A stretch of 64,000 nucleotides of DNA. Source: Paraburkholderia oxyphila NBRC 105797. GTDB taxonomy: Bacteria > Pseudomonadota > Gammaproteobacteria > Burkholderiales > Burkholderiaceae. The stretch spans positions 62,001-126,000 of the forward strand of contig NZ_BAYD01000014.1 of assembly GCF_000685075.1 (NCBI RefSeq), given 5' to 3'. Positions 9,110-17,617 of the stretch are shown here, piece after piece. How positions within the stretch are numbered: position 1 is the stretch's first letter; each line of letters opens with the position of its first letter. The notes under the pieces were generated by a model that saw only the letters and a program-made list of their open reading frames with translations, was not told the origin of the DNA and ran no database searches. A program made the translations under genes and the position numbers.

Positions 9110-10450
9110 GTGACCCTTTTTGAACTTGCAAATCCAACGGAGCAAATTCGCGCTCTCCCCGTTGCTCGACGCATTCGCGCCATCGTCGGCGCCTGCTCCG
9201 GCAACCTGGTGGAGTGGTACGACTTCTTCATTTACGCCTATACGGCGATCTATTTCGCGTCCCAGTTTTTCCCGAAGGGGGATCAAACCAGCCAATTGAT
9301 GGCAACTGCCGGCATTTTTGCCGTCGGCTTTCTCATGCGCCCGCTGGGCGGCTGGATCTTTGGCGCCATTGCGGACACCCACGGCCGCAAGCGAGCGATG
9401 ATTCTGTCCGTCTTTCTGATGTGCGCGGGCTCGCTGGGCATCGCCGTCATACCGACCTATGAAAGCATTGGCGGCTGGGCCCCCGTGCTGCTGCTGATCG
9501 CCCGGCTGGCCCAGGGTCTGTCGGTGGGCGCGGAGTATGGCGCCGGTGCCACGTACATCAGCGAGGTGTCCAGCAAGGGCAACCGCGCTTTCTATGGCTC
9601 GTTTCAGTACGCCACCATCATTGGCGGTCAACTTTTAGCATTGCTGACCATTACGCTGCTCCAGCATCTGTTCAGCAAAGACGCCATGCATGAATGGGGC
9701 TGGCGGATTCCGTTTTTCATCGGCGCCATCTCGTCAGTCGTGGTCGTCTATCTGCGCCGCTCGATGATCGAAACGCTGGACGCCAAGGAAGCCAAACGCA
9801 AGGAAGCGGGCTCGATTCGGGGACTTCTGCCGCACAAGTGGGCCGTGTTCGTGACGCTGTTCATCACCATGGGCTGCTCGCTGTTCTTCTACACCTTCAC
9901 CACCTATATGCAGAAGTTTCTGGTCGTGTCCTCGGGTATCGACTCCAAGACCGTCAGCTTGATCATGACCTCGGCCCTGGTCATCTTCATGTTGCTGCAA
10001 CCGGTGTTCGGCCTGCTGGGCGACCGCATCGGGACACGCGCGATGATGATGCTGTTTGGCGCACTGGCTGCGGTGGTCGTCGTGCCCCTGATGATGGCGC
10101 TCAAGCAAACCACCAGTCCCTGGATCGCATTCGGGCTGGTCATGGTCGGGATGGTGATCGCGGCCTTCTATACCCCCGTCACCGGCATTCTCAAGGCGGA
10201 CCTGTACCCGCCAAGCGTGCGCGCGCTGGGCGTTGGCTTTCCCTATGCGATTGGCAACGCCCTGTGCGGGGGCACCGCCGAATACGCCGCCCTCTGGCTG
10301 CGCTCCGTCAACGTTGAAAGTGCCTTCTTTTACTACGTGGCAATCATGGCCACCCTCACGTTCCTGGCGGCCTGGCTGATGCCCGACTTGCGCAGGCACG
10401 GTTATCTGGATGGTGACGGCCAGGTCGAGCAAAACGCAGGCTTACGCTAA
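9110..10450 (+). CDS. MFS transporter, MHS family (KgtP/citrate-permease-like)
   Basis: Inner-membrane proton symporter of 446 residues with twelve predicted helices. It has VEWYDFFIYAYTA in the first helix, the loop motif GAIADTHGRKRAM, and the GAEYGAGATYISE motif, all characteristic of the MHS group that includes alpha-ketoglutarate and citrate permeases. The GTG start at 9110 is chosen because AAGGAG lies eight bases upstream; an ATG at 9056 has no ribosome binding site. Codon use is less GC-rich than that of flanking core genes, which fits recent acquisition. No catabolic gene adjoins it, so the substrate is open. Confidence 0.87.
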   Translation: MTLFELANPTEQIRALPVARRIRAIVGACSGNLVEWYDFFIYAYTAIYFASQFFPKGDQTSQLMATAGIFAVGFLMRPLGGWIFGAIADTHGRKRAMILSVFLMCAGSLGIAVIPTYESIGGWAPVLLLIARLAQGLSVGAEYGAGATYISEVSSKGNRAFYGSFQYATIIGGQLLALLTITLLQHLFSKDAMHEWGWRIPFFIGAISSVVVVYLRRSMIETLDAKEAKRKEAGSIRGLLPHKWAVFVTLFITMGCSLFFYTFTTYMQKFLVVSSGIDSKTVSLIMTSALVIFMLLQPVFGLLGDRIGTRAMMMLFGALAAVVVVPLMMALKQTTSPWIAFGLVMVGMVIAAFYTPVTGILKADLYPPSVRALGVGFPYAIGNALCGGTAEYAALWLRSVNVESAFFYYVAIMATLTFLAAWLMPDLRRHGYLDGDGQVEQNAGLR

Positions 10451-10541
10451 TGCACGCGCTGGCGCCCGTGTGGAGGAAGATGCTTGCTCCCGCTGACACA
10501 TGAGACGACTCGCTCCGCTCAACCCTTGATGATCTCGACCC

Positions 10542-11282
10542 ATGCAGCTCTACGATCCTTACTGCAGCGACATCCGCGATGAGATTGCGGTTCTGAAAGA
10601 CGCCCTCGAGCCGCTACACGCGCAGGGACAATTGCGTAACGTGCTGGAAATCGGCTGTGGCACCGGCGACATGACGCGTCGAATCGCCGACACCTGGCCC
10701 GACGCCAAGGTCTGCGGATTGGAGATCGACGCGATACAACTCGAGAAGAACCAGCTGCGCAATCGCCACGGCAACATCACGTATCTCAGCGGACCCGCCG
10801 AAGCCATACCGTTTGCAGCGCAGATGTTCGATGCCGTGCTGATGTTCAAGTCGCTTCACCATGTACCCGGCGCATTGCTCGATCAGGCACTGGACGAAAT
10901 TCACCGCGTGCTGCGGCCGGGCGGTGTCGCGTATTTCGCCGAACCTGTCTTTGCGGGGGAACTGAACGAAATCATCCGCCTGTTTCACGACGAGGAAAAT
11001 GTCCGGCAAGCCGCGTTCGACGCACTCGTGCGCGCATCGGACGATTCGCGCTGGGACCGCGCGAGAGAAACGCACTACCGCGTTTCCGTCCGGTTTCTGG
11101 ACTTTGACGACTTCGAGCGCAAGGTCATGCGCGTCACGCACAGCGATTTCCAGCTCACGCCAGAGCGAATCAGCAAGGTCCGGTGCGCGTTCGAGCAGCA
11201 CATGACGAACGATGGGGCGCATTTCGTGAGACCCATGCGTGCTAATACCCTGGTTAGTGCCCTGTCCAGGGAGCAGCGCTAG
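10542..11282 (+). CDS. Class I SAM-dependent methyltransferase
   Basis: A 246-residue soluble protein with a Methyltransf_11-type Rossmann fold. Motif I is LEIGCGTGDMT (residues 35-45), the acidic end of strand 2 is GLEID, motif II surrounds FDAVLMFKSLHHV, and post-II is VLRPGGVAYFAEP. The C-terminal 90 residues carry no recognisable substrate domain. It lies 91 bases downstream of the MHS transporter on the same strand and has the same less GC-rich composition, so both probably arrived together. The methyl acceptor cannot be told; UbiE-like small-molecule methylation is more likely than protein or DNA methylation, since no DPPY-type motif is seen. Confidence 0.8.
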   Translation: MQLYDPYCSDIRDEIAVLKDALEPLHAQGQLRNVLEIGCGTGDMTRRIADTWPDAKVCGLEIDAIQLEKNQLRNRHGNITYLSGPAEAIPFAAQMFDAVLMFKSLHHVPGALLDQALDEIHRVLRPGGVAYFAEPVFAGELNEIIRLFHDEENVRQAAFDALVRASDDSRWDRARETHYRVSVRFLDFDDFERKVMRVTHSDFQLTPERISKVRCAFEQHMTNDGAHFVRPMRANTLVSALSREQR

Positions 11283-11312
11283 CGCCACTCGCAAGTTCCT
11301 TCAATAACCAGG

Positions 11313-11343
11313 AAAGGAGCTAGAACATGCCATTTCGTTATTA
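11313..11343 (+). other. Orphan ribosome binding site and start codon running into the toxin gene
   Basis: AAAGGAG (11313-11319) is followed eight bases later by ATG (11327) and CCATTTCGTTAT. The frame closes after 26 codons inside the 3' end of the oppositely oriented GNAT gene. A well-formed start with no gene behind it suggests a gene whose body was lost when the toxin-antitoxin segment was joined here. Confidence 0.35.
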
Positions 11344-11832
11344 CGTTTGTTGCTTCAGCGGGAGCAATAAGGTCATCGGGTGCATCGGCGATGAACGAAA
11401 ACCGTAGTGCTCATAGAACTGCTTCGCACGCTCATTCAACGCATGGACGAGCAGCGCCCGGACACCCGCGTGCTCTGCGACGGACCGCACACGCATTACG
11501 GCATCCTGAAGCAAGGCCGCGCCAAGCTTGAAGCCTTGGGCGCGAGCGTCAACCGCGAGCCTTGCGAGCACCATCACCGGCACTGGGTCAGGCATGTTGC
11601 GCCGGACGGCGCTAGTCGCCTCCTGGTGTGCAACGGCCCCTGCAGCCAAAGCGTAATACCCGAGTACGTACTGCTCGGGGTTGACCACGACGAAGGTGCG
11701 GCTAGCCCCGCTTAGATGGTTGGTCAATGCACGCCGCTTCAGCCAATCATCCAGTGATGGCTCGCCGCAATTGAAATCATCGAGTCGATGCGTCGCGGCG
11801 AGCGACTGCGGTGCCGAAAGTTGCATGCTCAC
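11341..11832 (-). CDS. GNAT-family acetyltransferase toxin (TacT/AtaT-like)
   Basis: Probable toxin of a type II pair; relatives acetylate aminoacyl-tRNA and stop translation. The 163-residue product has the N-terminal FNCGEPSLDDWLKRRA segment that marks this subfamily, the acetyl-CoA site region VLARLAVDARAQGFKLGAALLQDA, and the C-terminal FYEHYGFRSSP. The GTG start at 11832 overlaps the stop codon of the upstream DUF1778 gene by three bases; ATG 11826 is an alternative. The overlap implies translational coupling with the antitoxin. Confidence 0.88.
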   Translation of the reverse strand: MSMQLSAPQSLAATHRLDDFNCGEPSLDDWLKRRALTNHLSGASRTFVVVNPEQYVLGYYALAAGAVAHQEATSAVRRNMPDPVPVMVLARLAVDARAQGFKLGAALLQDAVMRVRSVAEHAGVRALLVHALNERAKQFYEHYGFRSSPMHPMTLLLPLKQQT

Positions 11833-12101
11833 GCCTTACCTGAACTCCACGGCGCCTTGACCGCCATCAGGCGCTCAAGGCCCGGATTAGCGTCTTGCGG
11901 TGCATCGAGCAACGCGGTGAACTGCCGGAACCTATCTTCGTCCAGGCTGAAAAAGACTTGATCCAACACAATGGTTTGCGCGCGTTCGCACGCGGCTTCC
12001 AGCATGAAGTCCGAGCGATTCTTGCCCAGCAGACTAGCGGCATGGTCAATCAAATCTCGCTGCTCGGGCAGCGCACGCAGGTTGATGGAGGCGTCACGCA
12101 T
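11829..12101 (-). CDS. DUF1778 ribbon-helix-helix antitoxin (TacA-like)
   Basis: A 90-residue antitoxin. Residues 5-50 form the DNA-binding ribbon-helix-helix (INLRALPEQRDLIDHAASL, then GKNRSDFMLEAA); the C-terminal part, with FSLDEDRFRQFTALLDAP, matches the toxin-binding tail of the family. It precedes and overlaps the toxin gene, the usual order for this type. The protein probably represses its own promoter through the palindrome at 12123-12163. Confidence 0.9.
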   Translation of the reverse strand: MRDASINLRALPEQRDLIDHAASLLGKNRSDFMLEAACERAQTIVLDQVFFSLDEDRFRQFTALLDAPQDANPGLERLMAVKAPWSSGKA

Positions 12102-12122
12102 GGCTTCCCCTTTTTACGTATA

Positions 12123-12163
12123 GACAACAGATATACATGGTAAGCTTATGTGTAGCTGTTGTC
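12123..12163 (-). promoter_or_regulatory. Palindromic operator of the toxin-antitoxin operon
   Basis: GACAACAG (12123-12130) and CTGTTGTC (12156-12163) are perfect inverted arms; the symmetry extends inward to 14 of 16 bases (TATACAT against ATGTGTA). It lies 22 bases upstream of the antitoxin start and overlaps the predicted promoter, so it is a likely autoregulatory site. Confidence 0.65.
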
Positions 12164-12165
12164 AA
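12137..12165 (-). promoter_or_regulatory. Predicted promoter of the toxin-antitoxin operon
   Basis: On the minus strand a perfect TTGACA -35 (12160-12165) is followed by a 17-base spacer and TACCAT (12137-12142, four of six to consensus). It is embedded in the palindromic operator. Confidence 0.6.
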
Positions 12166-12193
12166 CACGCGAAAGTTAGGTAAACGCCACACC

Positions 12194-13201
12194 TCACCCC
12201 ACCGCCTTCCTCCCCCGCTTGGCCTCATACATCGCCTGATCGGCGCGATCGATCAGCCCGGTCATCTCCACACCGTCCTCGGGCAGCACCGCGAACCCCA
12301 CGCTCACCCCCAGCTCGATCGACCGCCCCTCGAACTCGAACGGCTCGCGCACTTTCGCCTCGATGCGCCGGCTATGCGCCTCGGCATCCAGACGCGTGCC
12401 GATGCCGGGCAGGATCATCGCGAATTCATCTCCGCCCACGCGCGCGGCCGTATCCACGCGGCGGCAATTCTTCGCGATGCGCGCAGCCGTCTCCTTGATC
12501 GCCGCGTCTCCGGCCCGGTGGCCGTAGCGGTCGTTGATCGGCTTCAGGCCATCCATGTCGAGATTGAGCACACCCAGCCCGCCCGCCGAACGCGCCGCGA
12601 GATCGACCGACTGGCGCAGACGGTCGTAGAACAGCGCGCGGTTCGGCAAGCCCGTGAGCGCGTCGTGCGTGGCCTGCAAGTAAAGCTCGCTCGTCTCGTA
12701 GCGCGCGGCATGGAACATCGCGGCGGCGATCAGTCCGGAGATCAGCGAGAGCGCCTCGATATCCTCTTCGCCGAATGCGTCCACTTCGGGCGCCACCACT
12801 TTCAGCACGCCCACCGTCGTTTCCAGGTGCTTGAGCGGCGTGACGATCATCGAGCGCAGTCCCGCGCGCCGGCAGGCTTCTCGATCCACGCGCGGGTCGG
12901 CTTCCGAGTCGTCGCAGCGCAGGATTTCGCCCGTGCTCACACACAGCCCGGAGAGGCTCGTCTCGCGCGCGAGACGCAGGCCCAGCATGTTCTCGACACT
13001 GCCCGAGGCCGCGCGATACACCATGTCGGCGCCTTCGGCGAGCTCGACCGCGGCGCCTTGCGCGCCGGTCAGCTGTTCGGCCCGTTCGGCGACGAAGGCC
13101 ATTACGCCGCCGAGATCGAGCCCGAGCCGCGCGATGTCGGATTGCGCGCGGATGATTTCAAGAAGCGTTGCGTTATCGAGTCGAGGGTCGCCGTCTTTCA
13201 T
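12194..13201 (-). CDS. Diguanylate cyclase with GAF sensor domain
   Basis: Soluble protein of 335 residues that should make cyclic di-GMP. A GAF domain occupies about residues 20-165 and a GGDEF domain 175-335. The active-site GGDEF is intact at 256-260, and the inhibitory I-site RxxD (RRVD, 247-250) is five residues upstream, so both activity and product inhibition are expected. The start MKDGDPRLD at 13201 is preferred; the frame stays open to 13300 without a ribosome binding site. It marks the return of high-GC codon use after the accessory block. Confidence 0.88.
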   Translation of the reverse strand: MKDGDPRLDNATLLEIIRAQSDIARLGLDLGGVMAFVAERAEQLTGAQGAAVELAEGADMVYRAASGSVENMLGLRLARETSLSGLCVSTGEILRCDDSEADPRVDREACRRAGLRSMIVTPLKHLETTVGVLKVVAPEVDAFGEEDIEALSLISGLIAAAMFHAARYETSELYLQATHDALTGLPNRALFYDRLRQSVDLAARSAGGLGVLNLDMDGLKPINDRYGHRAGDAAIKETAARIAKNCRRVDTAARVGGDEFAMILPGIGTRLDAEAHSRRIEAKVREPFEFEGRSIELGVSVGFAVLPEDGVEMTGLIDRADQAMYEAKRGRKAVG

Positions 13202-13331
13202 TGCGTCAAACGTTTGCGGAATTTGCTGGACTGCGGTGCGGGATTGCAGTACCTGACGCGCCGAAAGGTGCGGGAAAGGCGCGGTACTGGCACGACGCAC
13301 AAGAGGATAGCAAACCTGGACGTCCTTTCCC

Positions 13332-14051
13332 TCACCCTTCGATACGCTCGCGCGTCACGCGCAGGAGCGCCGCCATCGCGGCGCGCGCCGCGTGCGCATC
13401 GCGTTGCTCGATGGCTTCGAACACCGCCGTGTGGTCGGGCAGCGCCGCGTTGAACACCTCCGCGCGCTTTGCGTTCACGCGCAACTGGCCTTCGAGCGTG
13501 CGCTCGATCAGCGTGCCGAGCGGCACCAGCAGCTCGTTGCGGCACGCCGCCAGCACGGCCAGGTGAAAGCGCAGGTCGGCGCGCACCCATTCGTCCACGT
13601 TGCGCGCTTGCGCCATTGCCGTGTGCGCCTGCGCGAGCCGTTCGAGGGCGTGCGCATCGTGCGCGCTCGCGGCCAGTCCGGCCGCAAACGGCTCAATCAT
13701 CTCGCGCATTTCCTGGAGCTTGAGCGCAAATGCGAGCGGCGGCGCGACACGCGCGTACCAGTCGAGCACGTCGGCATCGAGCAGGTTCCACGCCGCGCGC
13801 TCGCGCACCCGCGTGCCCACCTTCGGACGCGATTCCACGAGCCCCTTCGAGGTGAGCGTGCGCAACGCCTCGCGCAACACGGTGCGGCTCACGTCGAAGG
13901 CCGCCATGAGTTCGGCCTCGCGGGGCAGTATTTCGGCGGGCGCGTAGTCGCCGCGCAGAATCGCGCTGCCAAGTTCGAATGCCACCGTGCCATGCAGATC
14001 GCGCTGAATCGCCGTTCTCCCGGGTGTGATGTCCGTCGTCAAAGTCGTCAA
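13332..14051 (-). CDS. GntR/FadR-family regulator, probably of galactonate use (DgoR-like)
   Basis: A 239-residue repressor with an N-terminal winged helix-turn-helix (residues 22-90, including LPREAELMAAFDVSRTVLREALRTL in two helices) and a C-terminal all-helical FCD ligand domain. FCD metal-site residues appear around D160, H164 and the later HTAVFEAIEQRD. It is divergent from galactonate dehydratase across a 112-base gap that contains a palindrome, so it most probably represses that gene until galactonate binds. Confidence 0.85.
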   Translation of the reverse strand: MTTLTTDITPGRTAIQRDLHGTVAFELGSAILRGDYAPAEILPREAELMAAFDVSRTVLREALRTLTSKGLVESRPKVGTRVRERAAWNLLDADVLDWYARVAPPLAFALKLQEMREMIEPFAAGLAASAHDAHALERLAQAHTAMAQARNVDEWVRADLRFHLAVLAACRNELLVPLGTLIERTLEGQLRVNAKRAEVFNAALPDHTAVFEAIEQRDAHAARAAMAALLRVTRERIEG

Positions 14052-14084
14052 AGCCCAGATACTGGGAGCTTTCGCGAAATAATA

Positions 14085-14094
14085 CTATTAATAG
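14085..14094. promoter_or_regulatory. Candidate GntR operator
   Basis: CTATTAATAG is a perfect 10-bp palindrome in the AT-rich centre of the divergent region between the GntR regulator and dgoD. Its position, 70 bases before dgoD and 34 bases from the regulator start, suits control of both genes. Confidence 0.45.
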
Positions 14095-14163
14095 CACTTA
14101 AAGGCGATTTTTGCAGTAGCATGGGCTCCTCGACGTGATGCTTCATCGAAAAGGAGACACCGC

Positions 14164-15312
14164 ATGAAAATCACCCGGCTCGAAACCTTCGTCGTGCCGC
14201 CCCGCTGGCTCTTTCTCAAGATCGAAACGGACGAGGGGATCGTCGGCTGGGGCGAGCCTGTTGTCGAAGGCCGCGCGCACACGGTTGCAGCCGCTGTCGA
14301 CGAGCTCGCCGACTATCTGATCGGCAAGGACCCGCTGCTCATCGAAGACCACTGGCAGGTGATGTACCGCGCGGGCTTCTATCGCGGCGGCCCCATCTCG
14401 ATGAGCGCGATCGCGGGCGTCGACCAGGCGCTCTGGGACATCAAGGGCAAGCATCATGGCGTGCCCGTGCACGCGCTGCTCGGCGGCCAGGTGCGCGAGA
14501 AGATCAAGGTCTATTCGTGGATCGGCGGCGACCGTCCGAGCGACGTCGCGAACAACGCGCGCGCCGTGGTCGAGCGCGGCTTCAAGGCCGTCAAGATGAA
14601 CGGCTCCGAAGAGCTGCAGATCATCGACACCTTCGACAAGGTGCAAGGCGTCATCAACAACGTCGCGGCGGTGCGTGAGGCCGTGGGTCCGAACGTCGGC
14701 ATCGGCGTGGACTTTCATGGCCGCGTGCACAAGCCGATGGCCAAGGTGCTCGCGAAGGAGCTCGATCCGTACAAGCTGATGTTCATCGAGGAGCCGGTGC
14801 TCTCGGAGAACGTCGAGGCGCTGCGCGACATCGTCAATCAGACGAGCACGCCGATCGCGCTGGGCGAGCGTCTCTATTCGCGCTGGGACTTCAAGCACAT
14901 CCTCGCGGGCGGCTATGTGGACATCATCCAGCCCGATGCCTCGCACGCGGGCGGCATCACCGAGTGCCGCAAGATCGCCGCTATGGCCGAGGCCTACGAC
15001 GTCGCGCTCGCGCTGCACTGTCCGCTCGGGCCCATCGCACTCGCGACCTGCCTGCAGATCGACGCGGTGAGCTACAACGCGTTCATCCAGGAACAGAGCC
15101 TCGGCATCCACTACAACAAGGGCAACGACCTGCTCGACTACATCCGGAACCCCGAGGTCTTCAAGTACGAAGACGGCTTCGTGTCGATTCCGCAGGGCCC
15201 GGGCCTCGGTATCGAGGTCAACGAGGAGAAGGTGCGCGAGATGGCGAAGACAGGGCATCGCTGGCGCAATCCGGTCTGGCGTCACGAGGACGGCAGCGTC
15301 GCCGAGTGGTGA
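14164..15312 (+). CDS. dgoD: D-galactonate dehydratase
   Basis: Enolase-superfamily enzyme of 382 residues that converts D-galactonate to 2-dehydro-3-deoxygalactonate. The positions match Escherichia coli DgoD: metal ligands D183, E209 and E235, catalytic H185 and H285. AAGGAG lies upstream of the ATG at 14164. Kinase and aldolase genes for later steps (dgoK, dgoA) are not adjacent, so the pathway must be completed from elsewhere, or the enzyme serves a related sugar acid. The divergent GntR-type gene is the likely regulator. Confidence 0.93.
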   Translation: MKITRLETFVVPPRWLFLKIETDEGIVGWGEPVVEGRAHTVAAAVDELADYLIGKDPLLIEDHWQVMYRAGFYRGGPISMSAIAGVDQALWDIKGKHHGVPVHALLGGQVREKIKVYSWIGGDRPSDVANNARAVVERGFKAVKMNGSEELQIIDTFDKVQGVINNVAAVREAVGPNVGIGVDFHGRVHKPMAKVLAKELDPYKLMFIEEPVLSENVEALRDIVNQTSTPIALGERLYSRWDFKHILAGGYVDIIQPDASHAGGITECRKIAAMAEAYDVALALHCPLGPIALATCLQIDAVSYNAFIQEQSLGIHYNKGNDLLDYIRNPEVFKYEDGFVSIPQGPGLGIEVNEEKVREMAKTGHRWRNPVWRHEDGSVAEW

Positions 15313-15678
15313 TCTCGAAACGATCGAATTAGCCAGCGCGATCGAGACAGAGGCACCGCGTTGCGTGGCCCCGGCGCGCCGGGGAATCGGCCGCGCTTGC
15401 AGTCGTGCCATGCGCGTTACGTGACGCCCTGGCGGCGGCGCGTTTCAGCGCCGTAACGTTTGAGGCCTCTTTACGGCCTTGCAGCCGCACCCCGCCTTCG
15501 AGCGGGTCCTGCGAATGGCGCTTTCGCACATAGCGAAAGCGGCTGCGAAGGCCCGCCGCGCAAGGCGCCGGCGCCCTTCGCGCATCGCCCGCACGCAACG
15601 TGCGGCGCGACCTGGCCCTCTCTGGCCTGCTCCTTGCTGAATTCCCTGCGAGACCCCTACCCCGCCGCAGGGACACAC
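15313..15678. other. Intergenic region with GC-rich hairpins
   Basis: No gene found. A perfect 7-bp hairpin, GCTTTCG with CGAAAGC, is at 15520-15540, nested in a longer GCCGCxx-type symmetrical stretch (about 15482-15550). It lacks a T tail on either strand. Confidence 0.4.
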
Positions 15679-15978
15679 ATGGAAGCGATGCTCCCCGACT
15701 ATCTGATCCGCGAACAGGCCGCGGTCGGCGCCCTGGTTGTCTTTGGCCTGTTGCGCGTGATCGTGGCCGCCGTCGCGTGCACGCGCGGCTGGCGCATCCT
15801 CGTTGTCGAGCAGAGCTTCATCGGCATCGCGGTCCTGTGGTGCGCGCCGCAGCTCGTCGACCTGATCGCGCATCCTTCGTCAGTGCTCGCGCTCGCCGAG
15901 CTCGAGGGCAAGGCCATCGGCTGCGCCATCGCCCTCTTCTTCTCGCCCATCCTCAGTCATCGGCTCGGCTACGAGTGA
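15679..15978 (+). CDS. Small membrane protein of unknown function
   Basis: A 99-residue protein with three hydrophobic segments, near residues 14-33, 40-63 and 78-94, the first two separated by a short basic loop. I do not recognise the family. The start at ATG 15679 has a weak AGGGAC upstream. It stands alone between dgoD and the oppositely oriented CopD gene. Codon use is normal for this genome and the frame is uninterrupted, supporting a real gene; there is no basis for a function. Confidence 0.6.
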   Translation: MEAMLPDYLIREQAAVGALVVFGLLRVIVAAVACTRGWRILVVEQSFIGIAVLWCAPQLVDLIAHPSSVLALAELEGKAIGCAIALFFSPILSHRLGYE

Positions 15979-16082
15979 CGCTGCGTTAGCGCACGACATC
16001 GCTGCGCGCCAACGCACGAGCGATGCGCCGGTGCATATCCGCTGCACAGGCGCGTATCGATACCTGGACGTCGCCCGGCGTT

Positions 16083-17009
16083 TCAGCCCTGCAACACATA
16101 GCCCGGCGCACTGTGCCCGAGCACGGCCGCGACGATGAGCACAGCCATCATCACCAGCGCTTCGAGATGCAGCACGTTGACGAAGCGGCGCGCCGCGCCC
16201 GTCGACGCCGCGCGGCGCAGCTCGGGCATCGCCACCATGCGGTTGAAGCCGCCCAGCAGCATGGCCAGCACGACGAGCGCGAGCTTGGCGATCAGCACGT
16301 GGCCCCACGCGCTCGTTGCGAGCGCTTCGAACGAGCCGCCGGTCCCGCGCACGGCATTGAACACGCCCGTCGCGAGCACGAGGCCCACGGCGAAGAGCGC
16401 CACGTTCGATACCTGCCCCGCTGTGCGGATCAGCACGCCGCGCGCCGTCGATGCGCCCAGCGCCGGCAGCACGGCCAGGCCACCCGCCATCACGATGCCG
16501 CTCCATGCGCTCGCGCTCAGCACGTGCAGCGTGTGCAGGCCGAGTGCCGCGGAGGCAAATCCGGCGTCGGCGGCATGGCCGATTCCCGCGCGCCCGGCAG
16601 CAGTGGCGATGAGCGCGAGCCACAGCACGCCGTCGCGCAGCGGGCTGGCCGGCATCAGCGCCGTGATGAGCACCACCAGCGCGCCCGCGAACGCGACGCT
16701 CCATGCGTGACCCACGTGTGTTTGCGCGAGCACCGTCGGCACGACGCCGAATGCGTCAGGCAAGGTCCCGCCGCTGATCGACGCGCTTTCGTACAACAGC
16801 CAGATTGCGAGCGCAATCACGAGCACGAGCGAAGCCGCCCGCAGCGATATTTGCGCGCGCAGCCATGCGGGCCGCGCAGGCGCGACCGCGCTGCGCGCGT
16901 CCTTCTCGAGCCACGCGCCATAGAGCGTCGAGCCCAGTGCGAACGCATAGGCGATGTTCACGAGGGCGGCCATCGCGACCTGCCCGATCCACAGCCAGTC
17001 AGCTTTCAT
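16083..17009 (-). CDS. CopD-family copper-handling membrane protein
   Basis: A 308-residue inner-membrane protein with eight or nine predicted helices. Relatives (CopD/PcoD) take copper across the inner membrane together with periplasmic CopC. The CopD signature region is visible in helices 4 to 7, with conserved His in HVGHAWSVAF, GIGHAADAGF and LGLHTLHVLSASAWSG. No copC is adjacent, but the neighbouring genes on the other strand encode cytochromes c, so a link with copper-dependent respiratory assembly is possible. Confidence 0.82.
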   Translation of the reverse strand: MKADWLWIGQVAMAALVNIAYAFALGSTLYGAWLEKDARSAVAPARPAWLRAQISLRAASLVLVIALAIWLLYESASISGGTLPDAFGVVPTVLAQTHVGHAWSVAFAGALVVLITALMPASPLRDGVLWLALIATAAGRAGIGHAADAGFASAALGLHTLHVLSASAWSGIVMAGGLAVLPALGASTARGVLIRTAGQVSNVALFAVGLVLATGVFNAVRGTGGSFEALATSAWGHVLIAKLALVVLAMLLGGFNRMVAMPELRRAASTGAARRFVNVLHLEALVMMAVLIVAAVLGHSAPGYVLQG

Positions 17010-17617
17010 CGGACCGCGTCCTCCCGGCGTTCATGACAGACGAGGAGCGGGGCGAAGCCTGCGGCGCGTGCCTGCAGCATCGAAAGGGAAAGTGCAATTG
17101 GAGTCATCGAGACGAGTGGCAAGGAAACAACAAGAAAACAAGGTGGAATCGATATCAACGTTGGCGCAACGGCGCAAGCTCGACGCAAGCGCGTGACGCA
17201 ACCGTGACGCAACCGCGCCGGCGTGCTCGCGTGCGCGCCATTTCAAGACGCGCCTGCTTCGATAGCCGTCGCGCCGATCGGTTCAACGGCGCTTCGCATA
17301 CACATTCAACGCGCGCCCAACGCCGGCGATGCGCATGGCATGCAGTAACGCGCAAGCAGGGTCAATCCCGAGTCACGGATCGGCCAACAGGTGCAGAATC
17401 ATAACCGGCGACGTTGCGACCCTCTGCCGCAATCGTGTCCGGGCAAGCCCGCGTAGGCGGCGCCGTGGCGCGTGTGGCAAATGGTCACTATCAGGCCGCG
17501 ATGATAGAATCGGCTGCGTCGCCGCAGCGCGCACGGTCTACGGCTTTCATCGCGCGCAGCCTACAAGCCGGGTCGTTCGAAGCCTGGTCAGGTCCACGAT
17601 AAAGAATGGAGTCACGC
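17010..17617. other. Divergent intergenic region between copD and cytochrome genes
   Basis: 608 bases with several short open frames but none with coding character. It contains a tandem 11-bp repeat GTGACGCAACC (17193-17214) preceded by a third GACGCAA, and a likely cytochrome promoter near 17482-17510. Confidence 0.5.
17482..17510 (+). promoter_or_regulatory. Candidate promoter of the cytochrome c genes
   Basis: TGGTCA (17482-17487), a 17-base spacer and TAGAAT (17505-17510); four and five of six to consensus. It would give a leader of roughly 100 bases. Confidence 0.4.

Noticed and set aside
10542..11282. Methyltransferase with adjacent toxin-antitoxin considered as a defence or modification system
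   Set aside because: Motifs are those of small-molecule methyltransferases; there is no DNA-methylase motif, nuclease or helicase partner.
12194..13300. Longer start for the GAF-GGDEF protein at 13300
   Set aside because: The extra 33 residues have no conserved features and no ribosome binding site; the 13201 start is preferred although it also has a weak site.
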